Below the pieces are notes generated by a model. The model was not told the origin of the DNA. It saw nothing but the letters and a program-made list of their open reading frames with translations, and ran no database searches. 27,986 nucleotides of DNA, from the NCBI GenBank assembly GCA_001931905.2, contig MSJI02000223.1:1-27986 (forward strand), given 5' to 3'. Position 1 is the first letter of the stretch; every line of letters begins with the position of its first letter. The stretch comes from Cladosporium sp. IMV 00045 (lineage: Eukaryota > Ascomycota > Dothideomycetes > Cladosporiales > Cladosporiaceae). Below, piece after piece: positions 19,112-27,986 of the stretch. Both the position numbers and the translations under genes were made by a program.

Positions 19112-19915
19112 CTACCAGAAGAAGCGCCAGAAGAGGAACAGCACGATGATGGCGCCAATTCCTGCCACCGGCCCGTACTGTTTCAGAAGCAACTCCCAGT
19201 TGATGCGCACAGCCGCGCGCTTGTACTTTGCAGAATCCTCGCGGAGACGGCTGCTCATGTCGCCCATCTTGTCCAAGCTGTCGCCACGGTAGAGCAGGTC
19301 GTTGATGTTCTTCGTCATGGCCTTGTGCACGTCCTTGAGCTCGTCGTTGAGGCGGTGCAGGTTGTCTTGGGCGCGGCTGTCTTGGTAGAGCTTCTTTGTG
19401 CGCTCGAGGAAGCGTTCGAATTCGGCGTATGCGTACGGCCGCACGCTCGGGTCGAGGTACTCGTCGCGCTTGTAGGAGCCTTGAAACTCCTTGCTGACGT
19501 CTTCGAGGTATGTGAAGGCCAGCTTCTTCGGGTAGCTGCCTTCGGTGATGCAGACAAACACGAGGCTGTCCTCCATCAAGTAACTGCATGAGGCAGTAGA
19601 GGTTAGTTGCATTCAAGAAGAGGCGCTTCGCATCGCCGCGCCGACCTGGGCTCTTCACTTGGGGCCACCTTGTTGACTTACTGCATGGTGTACGCATCGC
19701 CTTCGATACTGGCGCGCGGCTCCGCCGACGGTCCCAGGCGTTTGATGATCTGGCGAATCTGTTGCTTGAACTCACTCAGTTGCGACACGTTGGAATCGTC
19801 CGTAGACGCAACGAGCACAAGGCCTGGTTGGGTCAGTATGCTTAGCGCCGCTCATGCCTGGGTCCTCGTAGGTGGTCTTACCGTCAAGGCGCGCGATTTG
19901 CGTGGTGTAAATCAT
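19112..19915 (-). CDS. SEC22: Vesicle R-SNARE Sec22, 215 aa
   Basis: Sec22 is a longin-type R-SNARE that acts in fusion of ER-to-Golgi and retrograde vesicles. Three exons fit: 19882-19915, 19682-19823 and 19112-19583. Intron 1 (19824-19881, 58 bases, GTAAGA...CCAG) is phase 1; intron 2 (19584-19681, 98 bases, GTAAGT...TGCAG, branch CTAAC) is phase 2. The spliced protein starts MIYTTQIARLDGLVLVAS, the usual Sec22 start, and matches yeast Sec22 closely in length. The longin domain covers about residues 1-115 (HYLMEDSLVFVCIT, FTYLEDVSKEF). The SNARE helix runs about 130-190, with the zero-layer Arg158 in NDLLYRGDSLDKM. A C-terminal anchor follows (GPVAGIGAIIVLFLFWRFFW). It stands alone on the minus strand at the edge of the gene-poor interval. 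Confidence 0.96.
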
Positions 19916-21546
19916 ACTTGAGTTTGCTCACGACTGGTCCAGTACAGGGCCGGCAGTGAGAGGTATCGGCGACGTAAGTATGTCAGGGCGCAGTCTAGCT
20001 ACCTGGCCTGGAGCTGACAGTCTTCCGTACTGGGGTTATCTGTTGGTTGGTGCACAAGTAGGGCTGAGCTGGAGCGTTGATTTGACTTTCGCGTGGCTTC
20101 AAATGCAAGTCCGATCAGATCTTATCGACAGCGTGGCAGACCACGGAGGTCCTCGAGCATACACGGAGCAAGCGAACGTCACAAGAGGATTTCAGTGACG
20201 GGCGGACTTGCAAGATCTTGTTCAAGCCATCAACTTCACTTCAGAATGTGGCTTGTCGTGTTGTGAAAGACATGCAGACACCCACCACCAGCGGCTGATC
20301 GCTCACTGCGACAGCTTTGACCCGTCGATGCTTCTGTGTACATCACAGACAGCCCACGAGGCGAAAACAACACGCCTCTCGCGCCTGCAGAACTTCAAAC
20401 GCCTTACGACTTCCAGACTCAACTATTTTCGGGTATCAACAGCGACGACGATGATGATCACTACTTTAGCAGTCGCGGCGCGTGCTTGCCAACCTCAAGT
20501 AGGATCGTTACGACATCCTCAGCTCCATCAACCTTCGTAGGTATGAGAATCAGCAACGAAGATCACAACATACACTTCGATACTCCATGCGAGCACAGAT
20601 GTACGCGATGGACACGATGGGTCAAAGCAGCAAGGAAAGAAACCCCTCAGAACGTGTTGGATACAACACAATGACCTATTCCCATTATTACAACAAAAAG
20701 AACACATGTATGTCACTGCGCTTTGAACAAGGTTCCGTCATGAAAAGATATTGGGACCGTTGGGCCTTCACTGATGAAGAATGAAAAAATACAATTCAAC
20801 ATTGAGCAAATTCCTCGAAGACCGCAGTCTTTGTCGCGGTTATCGATCTCGACTGCATGTTCCTCCGGCCTCGTATAGCCTCGCCCTTTCATAAGGGTCC
20901 CATTCACGCAGAAGTTGGAAACATTGCTTCGAGCAGATTTGAGAAGATATATCATGACAAGATACAGTATAACATATGACTTTGATCCATCAAGTCTTCG
21001 GGGGGTTGAGAAAGATAATGTGAAATGACGCGGCTGGCAAAATGGAACCAAATATATATTATTCAACCAATCAGCAAATGATCTTGTGAAGATCTTCGCG
21101 CAGACTGCCAGGCTCAGAGCATGTTTCAGTATCTCCGGCAATTCCAGATTATTTGATGTATAAGATTGAAGAGGCGTTATACAAGATTCCGCTTTGCTGA
21201 GCTATGAAGGCAACGTGCACGAGAACGGGCGAGCACATGGCCAAAACTTCACTTGCATATATCACTTTACCTACCTATTGACTAAGTAGATGATTTCGAA
21301 GCGCAGTCACTGCTGCAACAACATCATCAGCCTGTGAAGCAACACGCATGTGTTTTGTGAAGTGTTGAAACTGCGAACCACTTGGTGAACTTGCCGAGCT
21401 GAGGCAGAGATACTGTGAGCGCCTTCTTCATTACATGTACCAATCTTTTCGTCAGCATCGCGAATTGATATAAACGCGACTGCCTGTATTTCAATACTAC
21501 TTTCGAGCTTGATAGATCATCCCACTCATCAGTCATCATCGCCAAA
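19916..21546. other. 1.6 kb spacer between sec22 and the ASXH gene
   Basis: The left end should carry the sec22 promoter. A coding-like segment at 20336-20784 is listed separately. From about 20790 to 21540 the sequence is clearly richer in A and T than its surroundings. The minus-strand frame at 20713-21141 has no domain and overlaps the plus-strand candidate. The last 100 bases are the ASXH gene's promoter and 5' UTR. Confidence 0.45.
20336..20784 (+). other. Coding-like segment with a frame change, unrecognised
   Basis: From about 20336 one frame reads TDSPRGENNTPLAPAELQTP, then FSGINSDDDDDHYFSSRG, with codons mostly ending in C or G. Near 20500 the better reading moves to another frame (DRYDILSSINLRRYENQQRR, later SVMKRYWDRWAFTDEE), open to TGA at 20782-20784. 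There is a stop just before the first part; a CACAG at about 20344-20348 could be an acceptor. It could be an exon pair of a missed gene, a relic with one frameshift, or chance. Confidence 0.25.
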
Positions 21547-22037
21547 ATGACAGCCGCCTCACAAAAGCGCATGCTCACAGCGTCCAACTCGAAACTCACC
21601 AAGACAGATCTGCCCGTACGTAGCAACCGTTCATCAGGCCTCTTAAACATATGGATTCACTGACAAAAACCCAGGAAATTCTGCGCAAACCAGGAGCATG
21701 GGACACATTAACCCTCGAAAAAAGGCAACAAATCTACTCACTACTCCCGCCACCTCGGGAAGGGGACCAGCCATACGATCCAGACGTGAACCCGCTGGAA
21801 TCGTCCCTTGGCAAGGACATCGAAGAGGAGCTGCGGAGATGGCAGGATGATTTGAAGGCGGGTAGGGAGACTAAGAAGTGGAGGGATGAAGCGAGGCAGG
21901 CGGGCAGAGACAGGATGAGTGGCAAGTTTGATGTGGTGATGCGGGCGGAGAGGGATAGGCGGCGTGGCGAGGGAAATGTTGGCGGGAAGGAAGGGGCTCA
22001 GGATGTCAAGTGTGAGGATGAGAATGATGCGAAGTGA
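21547..22037 (+). CDS. Small ASXH (Asx homology) domain protein, 143 aa
   Basis: Two exons, 21547-21615 and 21675-22037, flank a 59-base phase-0 intron (21616-21674; GTACGT donor, CACTGAC branch, CCCAG acceptor). The spliced start MTAASQKRMLTASNSKLTKTDLP joins EILRKPGAWDTLTLEKRQQI in place. This fits the ASXH domain pattern: basic KxxL-x-K-D-L lead, GAW with Trp32, a helix ending YSLLPP, an acidic middle, then RRWQDDLKAGRETKKWRDEARQ and a closing GKFD. The domain fills residues about 10-120; the rest is a charged tail. In animals the ASXH/DEUBAD region of Asx proteins binds and activates the BAP1/Calypso deubiquitinase acting on histone H2A. Fungal ASXH proteins are mostly uncharacterised. 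No PHD finger or second domain is present here. A nuclear chromatin role is inference. Confidence 0.8.
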
Positions 22038-22369
22038 GAGGAATGGAGATCCTCGATGTTGGTGTGATTTTATTATTTTAATGTTTGATGGCGTGTTCTG
22101 CAGCTTTTCAGGCGAATCAATCCAACTTTTGATGGCAATTCTTGATCAAGCTTCAAGCAAGATTTGACTTGGTCAGAATTTCTCGACCGTACCTCGCAAT
22201 TTGATGAGATGAACTCGAACAAAGAATCTCTAACAACACCACTTTCTATTTCACCGGGTCTATAAGAATCAACAGGTGAAAATAAAATATTGAAGAATAC
22301 TGGAGGCCACATTTTCTCAATTCCAAAGAACCGACTCATCTGGCCCGCAAACACCTCATCGACCGAACT
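22038..22369. promoter_or_regulatory. Spacer holding the ASXH gene 3' end and the elp5 promoter
   Basis: Both neighbours read rightward. Some 332 bases, AT-rich, hold a 3' UTR and a promoter. No specific element stands out. Confidence 0.35.
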
Positions 22370-23528
22370 ATGTCACCAACAAGCATCCAGCACCGACGAA
22401 CGCACAACGTCCTCCTGATATCCAAACTCCTGAACCAACGCGATGCCGCCTCTCCATTCACCCTCGTACTGGACAATCTGGAGCAGTCTGGTCAGCCCCT
22501 ACTGGCCGAATACGCGCAACGAGCCACCGTAAGAATCTTCTAAATTGCGTATCATCCTTTCCAAAAAAAAAAAAAAAAACAATTGAATTGAATTGAATAG
22601 AAGACTGAGACCATGCACAGGCAGCCAAAGTAAAAGTAGTCTTCCTATCATTCGAGACCCTCAAGCGCCCTGAAAACGTAGACGTCTTCATCCCAGCCTG
22701 GAACAAAACCCCCCAAGTCTGGCAGCGCGAAGTGGCGGAGCAGACGAAACCCGTCCCTAACCAAAGTACGTATTTTGGCCAAGTCAACAACTTCAAAACC
22801 AAATCACAAAATAACTAACCAACCACTCCCACTCAAAAGGAAACCTCCTCATCATCTCCTCCCTCAACCCCCTCATTTCCACCCACCCCTCCACCCTCCC
22901 CACCCTGCTCTCCTCCCTCATAAACCCAACCACCTCCCTCCTCGCCCTCCACCACCTCGACATCCCCCACCCGCCCTCCGAACCGTACACACCCCAACCG
23001 CTAACCCTCCTTCGCTACCTTGCCACAACGCTCATAAGCACGCACTCGCTCCCGCACGTGCTAGCGCACAAAGCGGCGCGGGAGCGCAGCGTTGCAGCGC
23101 CGAGGTCGGGGTTGCAGGAAGGTGTTGAGGGCGTGGTGCAGGGGTTGGGAGCGAATGGAAGGGAAGGGTGCGTGTTGGAGGTGGAGCACAGGAGGAAGAG
23201 CGGGAGGGGGGTGAGGGAGTGGTATTTCCTGCCTTCGGCGCAGGGGAAGGCTGCTGCTGCTGCGGGGCCGAGGGCGAGGGAGACGGTGATTCTGCTGGAA
23301 GATCATCCGGCTTATAGATCTAATGTTGAGGATGGCGCGGGCGCGGTTGGCGAGGAGGTGCCGGAGTCGACGACGTTTGAGCTGGGGTTGACGGAGAAGC
23401 AGAGGAGGGCGAGGGAGGGGGTGGTGCTGCCTTATTATGATGCGCAGAAGGGGGGTGTGGAGGGGGGTAGGATTTTGTATGATATGGGCGAGGAGGATGA
23501 TTTTGATGAGGAGGAGGATGAGATATGA
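22370..23528 (+). CDS. ELP5: Elongator complex subunit 5 (Elp5/Iki1), 330 aa
   Basis: Elp5 belongs to the Elp4-Elp5-Elp6 RecA-like ring of Elongator, needed for 5-carboxymethyl-type modification of wobble uridine in tRNA. Three exons fit: 22370-22528, 22621-22765 and 22840-23528. Intron 1 (22529-22620, 92 bases, phase 0, GTAAGA...CACAG) and intron 2 (22766-22839, 74 bases, phase 1, GTACGT...AAAAG, CTAACC branch) are both clear. The N terminus NVLLISKLLNQRDAASPFTL followed by VLDNLEQSGQPLLAEYAQRA is typical of fungal Elp5. The middle has a RecA-like core (VKVVFLSFETL, LLIISSLNPLI) without a Walker motif, as known for this subunit. The C terminus carries the conserved TTFELGLTEKQRRAREGVVLPYYDAQ region (given here in two overlapping parts: TTFELGLTEKQRRAR and REGVVLPYYDAQ) and an acidic end (EEDDFDEEEDEI). 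It is convergent with gpi13 at 142 bases. Confidence 0.92.
22563..22598 (+). repeat. A17 homopolymer and AATTG repeat inside elp5 intron 1
   Basis: Seventeen A (22563-22579) are followed by AATTG units (22581-22598). Both lie within intron 1, between its donor and the branch region. These are slippage-prone sites and may vary in length between strains. Confidence 0.85.
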
Positions 23529-23670
23529 TTTTATCAAAATGTTTTTGTTTTTTCGATTCTTTTATTTTGAATTTATTTGTACGACCTTTCGGCCTCTTTC
23601 TATTCTATTCTACAGTACACGAATATGCTACATACAAATGGCGGAAAGGGTAGGAGATAAGTCGAGTTAA
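23529..23670. terminator. Short convergent 3' region of elp5 and gpi13
   Basis: Only 142 bases separate the stops of two convergent genes. T-rich runs (about 23541-23580) suit the plus-strand 3' end. The two 3' UTRs may overlap. Confidence 0.4.
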
Positions 23671-26600
23671 CTACTCCCAGCCAAAAATATCTGCAACACT
23701 AGTAACGCTCCACCTAACGCCGAAGACAGCGACCAAAGCCGCAACGACTTCGACAACCATCAGGACCGTGACGCCCATGAGCATGCGAGGCATGAAGATG
23801 CGGTACAGCATGAGATGTCTCCTCAACCACGCAGCTTCCACAACAGTAGCCACGGCAATTGCAGCATAGAACAGCATATGAGTCGCCATGGCGCCGGCAA
23901 CCCTACCCAGCAAGCCCGGGTACTTGGGCCGGGTCTTCCAGAGCGGGATGGCGGGGACGGCGATGGCGCAGAGGATCTGGGGGCCGAAAGTGTTGAGGAT
24001 GACGACGAGGGGGCTGAGAGGGTACTGGATCGTCTTGAGGGGGATGAAAGCCGTTTCCCACTGGATGGAGGAGAGCACGGCTTGGTGGCCGGTCTTGAAG
24101 AAATAGAAGCTGCCCAGAAGTGCGAGCACGGTCGGGCCGAGGGATGAGCGGCGGAGGTTGTTGGCGTCGATGAATTCAAGCACGTTCAAGATGGAGATCA
24201 TGCAGAGGGCAAGGGTGCCTTGGCCAACGGGCTTCTGCACGAGCAAAAGCGCGAGCAACCAGGCAGCCGGGAGCAAGAAGTAGCGCGTGCCGTGGGTGTT
24301 GGCGTAACCGAGGATGATGAGCTTGTTGCGAGGCTTGGGAGCTGGCTGGAAAGAAGTGAAGATACCGCCGGAGGGGTCATCAGACTCGACCAGGCTGGGC
24401 GGGGCGGCTACCGGGTCGGCAGGCTCTTCGATAACGGCGATCATTGGCGAGGACCAGATGTAAGTAGCATAGCCGGCAGCGAAGGAGAGTGCCATGGTGA
24501 TTTGCGCCAGGGAGACGCGAGCAGACTTCAGGAGCGACTTGGAGATAGACGGGTACCAGTCGCCGTCATCTGCGGCGTCCAAGACCCAGTATGCCGCCAC
24601 CAAGACAAGGCCAATCCGGAGAGCGATACCGACCCAAATAACGGCAGAGCCGTGGTAGTTCTTAGTGCGGTGGAAGAAGTGAGTGATAACGCTCGGGACA
24701 ACAAGCGCAACGATGAAAGGAATGGCCAATTGCCAAGTGGCAGATGTCGAGGAGGTCGCAGAGGCGTAGTACGTGGAGATGCAGTAAGGCATCTGTTCCT
24801 CACGACACAGGCGGAAGACAGACGCGAGTCTCGTGGCAACGATAAACGAGATCGAGTTGTACATTCCTGCGTTGCGGTCGGCGGTGTCTGAGAGGCCTGC
24901 CGACGACGCAAGCATGAGCACACCATAAGTCGTGAGGAAGAAGAGGAGCTGCTCATCTTCCCAGATGGTGAAAGAGTTGGAAGCAAAGCCAACGCAAAGC
25001 ATGACGCAGGTAAGTGCACTAAGACCGCCCCAGAAGGTGCGCGGGTAAGGCACACGCAGGGCCTCTCTGGCGGGATAGAAGCCGAGGGACGTCCCCAGTA
25101 CACCACCGAATGCGGCACCAAAAGCCACGATCTGGAGGAAGGAAAGGGAAGGGGTGAGACCGACAATGGCGCCAAGAGTACCACCGACAAACGTGCCCGC
25201 GAGACCCCAGCCCAAGAGAAGGGGTGTGAGCGCACCACGATCACTGTTGACGCCGCGAGCGAACATGGCAAGAACCGCTAGGGATCCAACCAGCACCGTA
25301 ATGCCCATTCCCATGCTGACGAGATCAAATCTCGCCCACAAGCTACGGCAGACACGCAAGTTCTCGGTCTGGTACGCAGCGAAAGCAGTGTAAGCAGACT
25401 TCCACTGCTCCAGAGAAGGCCTGCTGGTTTCCTGGACTCGTTGCCAGGCTTCCTCGGCAGTTGACCAGAGAGGGATCAATTGCGAAGTAGCAAGGTCGCC
25501 GAGCTTCCTCATTCTGCTGTACTCTCCCTGGTAGCGGTGGATTTGCGCGGCAGTCAAGCGCTCGACTTGGGCGAGGTTGGAGTAGTCTTTTCCATTCTTG
25601 CCGATGAAAGCCTCCTCGATCGGTTGGCCGAGGTTGTTGAAGGGTACGGGAAGGCCGAGCAGAAGTCCCAGAGTGGGCACCAGATCGATTTGGCCAACAG
25701 GGCGGTCCTTCGCAGTTGCAGGCGGCTCAACAAAAGCTTTGTCGCTGCGACCGAAGATGCCCTTCTTCGAGTACATCCAAAGAGCAGCCTCGATCTCATC
25801 GTCTGACTCGCCGCCGTGGTCTCCCTTGATGTCCATGCCATGATCACCCATGACGACAAGAAGCGTATCGTCGTCAAGTTTTTCGATCATTTTGCGGAAG
25901 ACATCATCCATCTGCTTCAGCTTGTCGGCCATTGCGGGGTGATCAGGCCCATATCTGTGCCCAGCGTGGTCGACACCCAAGTAATGCCCAAAGACCACAT
26001 CCCATTTCCCAGCCATGTTATGTTCCAGAAGCGGGAAAAGGTGTTCGTTGACTCCATTGTCCACGGTATGCAGATCCCACACGTTGAAGGAGTCGAAAGG
26101 CTTCGTGAGCTCAGGCTCGAAGTATCCAGGGAACAAAGAGTGCCAAGTATCGTCTCCCAAGTGAACCACCTTCTTTCCGGCGTGCACCAATTGCTCCACG
26201 AGGTTATCTTCGTCGATCGCAGTGCCGGCGAAGTTGCTGCCCGCGTCGATGAAAGTAGGGAGGGTTCCGGTGGTCAATCCCTTCAATCTCTGCAGCGTGG
26301 TAGTAGGCGGGTCAGCGATGAAAGGTCGAAGGAAAGCGTTCTGCGGCTCCTTGACGCTCGTCTCGTGGAGCACCGGAAGAGCATTGTGGAAGTAGTGCTC
26401 TTGCTGGCCCGTCGCGTTTCCATTGAACGGCACAGTGAAATCATACCGCAGCGCATCCACAATAATAACCACGGCCTTGTCGAAGCTCTTGGGGTGCCAG
26501 CAACCCTTCTCCACATTACCGGGGACAAAGCTGTTCTGAAGCTCGACAGGAGGGACGGCGCATTCGGAGCGGTGTTCGAGGACCAGACGGGAGAGGAGGA

Positions 26601-26819
26601 AGCCGGAGCAGAAGAGGTAGATGCCGAGGGCGTGGAAGATGCTGCAAGCACATTGCGGTTAGAATGCCAATTCCCCTTCGAAGGTCTAGAGACAACCTAC
26701 GCGATGAGAGTGAAGAAGCCGACCATGAGCGCATGCTGCGCCTTGAATTGCACGGCCAGCCTCTTGTTCTCTGCCTTTGGGTCCTGTGGCGGGGCTTTCG
26801 CACCCGCGCTGTCTGCCAT
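23671..26819 (-). CDS. GPI13: GPI ethanolamine phosphate transferase 3 (Gpi13/PIG-O), 1029 aa
   Basis: Gpi13 adds phosphoethanolamine to the third mannose of the GPI precursor in the ER, the site later joined to proteins. Exons are 26701-26819 and 23671-26641, with a 59-base phase-2 intron (26642-26700; GTAGGT donor, TTCTAACC branch, TGCAG acceptor). An N-terminal anchor covers about residues 31-58. The lumenal alkaline-phosphatase-like domain follows: VVIIVDALRYDF with Asp102, ADPPTTTLQRLKGLTTG holding the probable Thr nucleophile (about 153-155), HLGDDTWHSLFPGYF, HYLGVDHAGHRYGP and MGDHGMDIKGDHGG with the metal ligands. This series marks PIG-O rather than the Mcd4 or Gpi7 relatives. The C-terminal half has a dozen or so hydrophobic segments and ends VADIFGWE. 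The length fits the fungal family. Confidence 0.95.
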
Positions 26820-27986
26820 TGTGAGGCGTGACGGGGTGGTAAAGGTCGATAAGAGGGGTTCCGGAGATAGAGAAGGGGGAAGAAGAATAATATTAGGGGT
26901 AAATCATAACAAGAGGGACAAGGATTAAGGAATGCGTTGAATTGAAGGAGCGTCTCGGCGGACAACTATGCCATCAGGGCCGTGGGTGGAAGAGTGATAG
27001 ATGGTGGTGTTGCATTAGAGTTCGAGAAAGTTAAGTGCGCTACAGAGCCCGCGCTGACCAGCTCCAGCACTTGCCGATGGGCTGAAGCGGAGAGCTGATG
27101 GAGGAGAGCGAATCTTCTCCGCCGACAGCCAGGAGAAAAATGATCAGCATATGCGTCTGCTGCCGCGCATAACACGTGGTGTTGGCAGGGGAAGGAGATC
27201 ACACGACAATCACATGGCAAGAATAATGCAGCAATCGTTCTGTTCACTCGTGTCTCTTTGAAGTATGTATGCCATTCGGAATTTTGTTGAAGGTTTGGCC
27301 TGGCTGAGGCCCTAAACTATACATACTACTATTTGAACACATCGTCGCCGGAGAAAAGAAAAGTATTGGACATAAACGAAATAGAGTATAAAAGAAAACA
27401 GTAGCTTTCTAGAAGTACATTCGCGGAAACGCTCACATCTCGATTGGAACACTAAATCGGTCCTGAACAGTGGAGCCTCCCACGCGCTTTCCTCCTTTTT
27501 TCTTTTTTTGGTCGATAGCCTGTTCATATTGTGGTGGTGGTGGTGGTGATGGTAATTGTGGAAGCAGGGCTCGCGGTGCGTGAAAAGACTGGTATCGGGG
27601 CTCGCCTCACCATCAATGTGATGGGTTTGCCCATGACCAGAATCCTGAAACACATTATGTTTGGATCTTCTCCTTAAAGTGAAACGGGCCCGTGCTGTGG
27701 CGTGGTATTGATAGATTGGCGAGCAACGCCGGCTGCCGCGCTCTCAGGCATGGCGGCAGCGGCAGCACAGGCTATGCCGTGATAAAAGTAATAATATGTA
27801 GAAAAACGCCGTCCGTCCATATGTGATTTGGTCGAATCGGATGTATAATGCAGGGTCGTGGTTGGAGTCGCAGCAGCAGCGCGCTGGTGTAGTCATAACA
27901 GCGCGCGCACTCGAGATTGGTTCGGGGAAGCAGGCCGTCCCATGCTATGTTGAGAAACGAAAAAACGAAAATGTTAAGAAAGGTCC
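26820..27986. other. Right-end spacer: gpi13 promoter, then no gene seen
   Basis: The left part is the gpi13 promoter and 5' UTR. A CACGTG lies at about 27174. Open frames at 26966-27247 and 27312-27653 (minus) lack any domain and contain low-complexity His, Ser or Arg runs. Bases 27310-27986 hold homopolymer runs and a GGT repeat; they could be the flank of a gene beyond the window. No RNA gene is seen. Confidence 0.5.
27531..27548 (+). repeat. GTG/GGT trinucleotide microsatellite
   Basis: Six tandem trinucleotide units follow a T-rich stretch at about 27495-27510. On the minus strand this reads as CAC, which explains the poly-His run of the spurious frame there. Confidence 0.85.

Noticed and set aside
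20713..21141. 142-codon minus-strand frame
   Set aside because: AT-rich context, no domain, and overlap with a better plus-strand candidate.
24220..26928. Long plus-strand frames (223 and 370 codons) opposite gpi13
   Set aside because: All Gpi13 motifs and membrane segments are on the minus strand; these are antisense shadows.
26966..27653. Two minus-strand frames of 93 and 113 codons near the right end
   Set aside because: No domain, low complexity (a His run from the GGT repeat), and no intron or start support.
1..27986. CRISPR array, insertion sequence, secondary-metabolite cluster or viral integration
   Set aside because: No regular repeat-spacer pattern, transposase, integrase, terminal repeat, polyketide/peptide synthase or viral gene is visible; the organism is a fungus and the intact genes are core cellular ones.

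Overview
This is nuclear DNA of a filamentous ascomycete (Pezizomycotina); Dothideomycetes is my guess from protein texture, not proven. The support is short spliceosomal introns (about 51 to 98 bases, GT...AG, with CTAAC- or CTGAC-like branch points near the 3' end), a Zn(II)2Cys6 regulator, a fused PabA-PabB enzyme and compact housekeeping genes on both strands. Nothing suggests a prokaryotic or viral origin.

Left part (1-14.7 kb). The window opens in the last two exons of a cytosolic Hsp70 (EEVD end). A 2.3 kb spacer follows, holding an unusual array of degenerate repeats. Then come a small unknown three-exon gene (2922-3375), a BTB/POZ gene (4075-4901), a tiny hydrophilic protein gene on the minus strand (5358-5647), Mediator subunit MED6 (6209-7330), a minus-strand C6 zinc-cluster transcription factor (7814-9950), a minus-strand SDR-fold protein lacking the catalytic Tyr and Lys (10566-11642) and, divergent from it, bifunctional aminodeoxychorismate synthase for folate/PABA synthesis (12334-14699).

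Middle (14.7-19.1 kb). A 4.4 kb interval has no intact gene I can recognise. It holds a possible terminal exon of a membrane protein, a diverged tandem duplication of about 175 bp, a Pol III-like unit (A box, B box, T8) on the minus strand, and a run of coding-like plus-strand segments in changing frames that looks like decayed genes, one with a Cys/His cluster resembling a CCCH finger.

Right part (19.1-28 kb). In order: SEC22 (R-SNARE, minus), a 1.6 kb spacer with one coding-like plus-strand segment, a small stand-alone ASXH-domain protein (plus), Elongator subunit ELP5 (plus) and, convergent with it, GPI13 (GPI ethanolamine phosphate transferase 3, minus). The last 1.2 kb carries no gene I can support.

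The genes serve unrelated core functions: folding, transcription, folate synthesis, ER-Golgi fusion, tRNA wobble modification and GPI-anchor assembly. There is no biosynthetic cluster or defence island. The best candidates for something undescribed are the 0.98-1.82 kb repeat array, the Pol III-like unit, the plus-strand coding relics, the SDR pseudo-enzyme and the ASXH-only protein.
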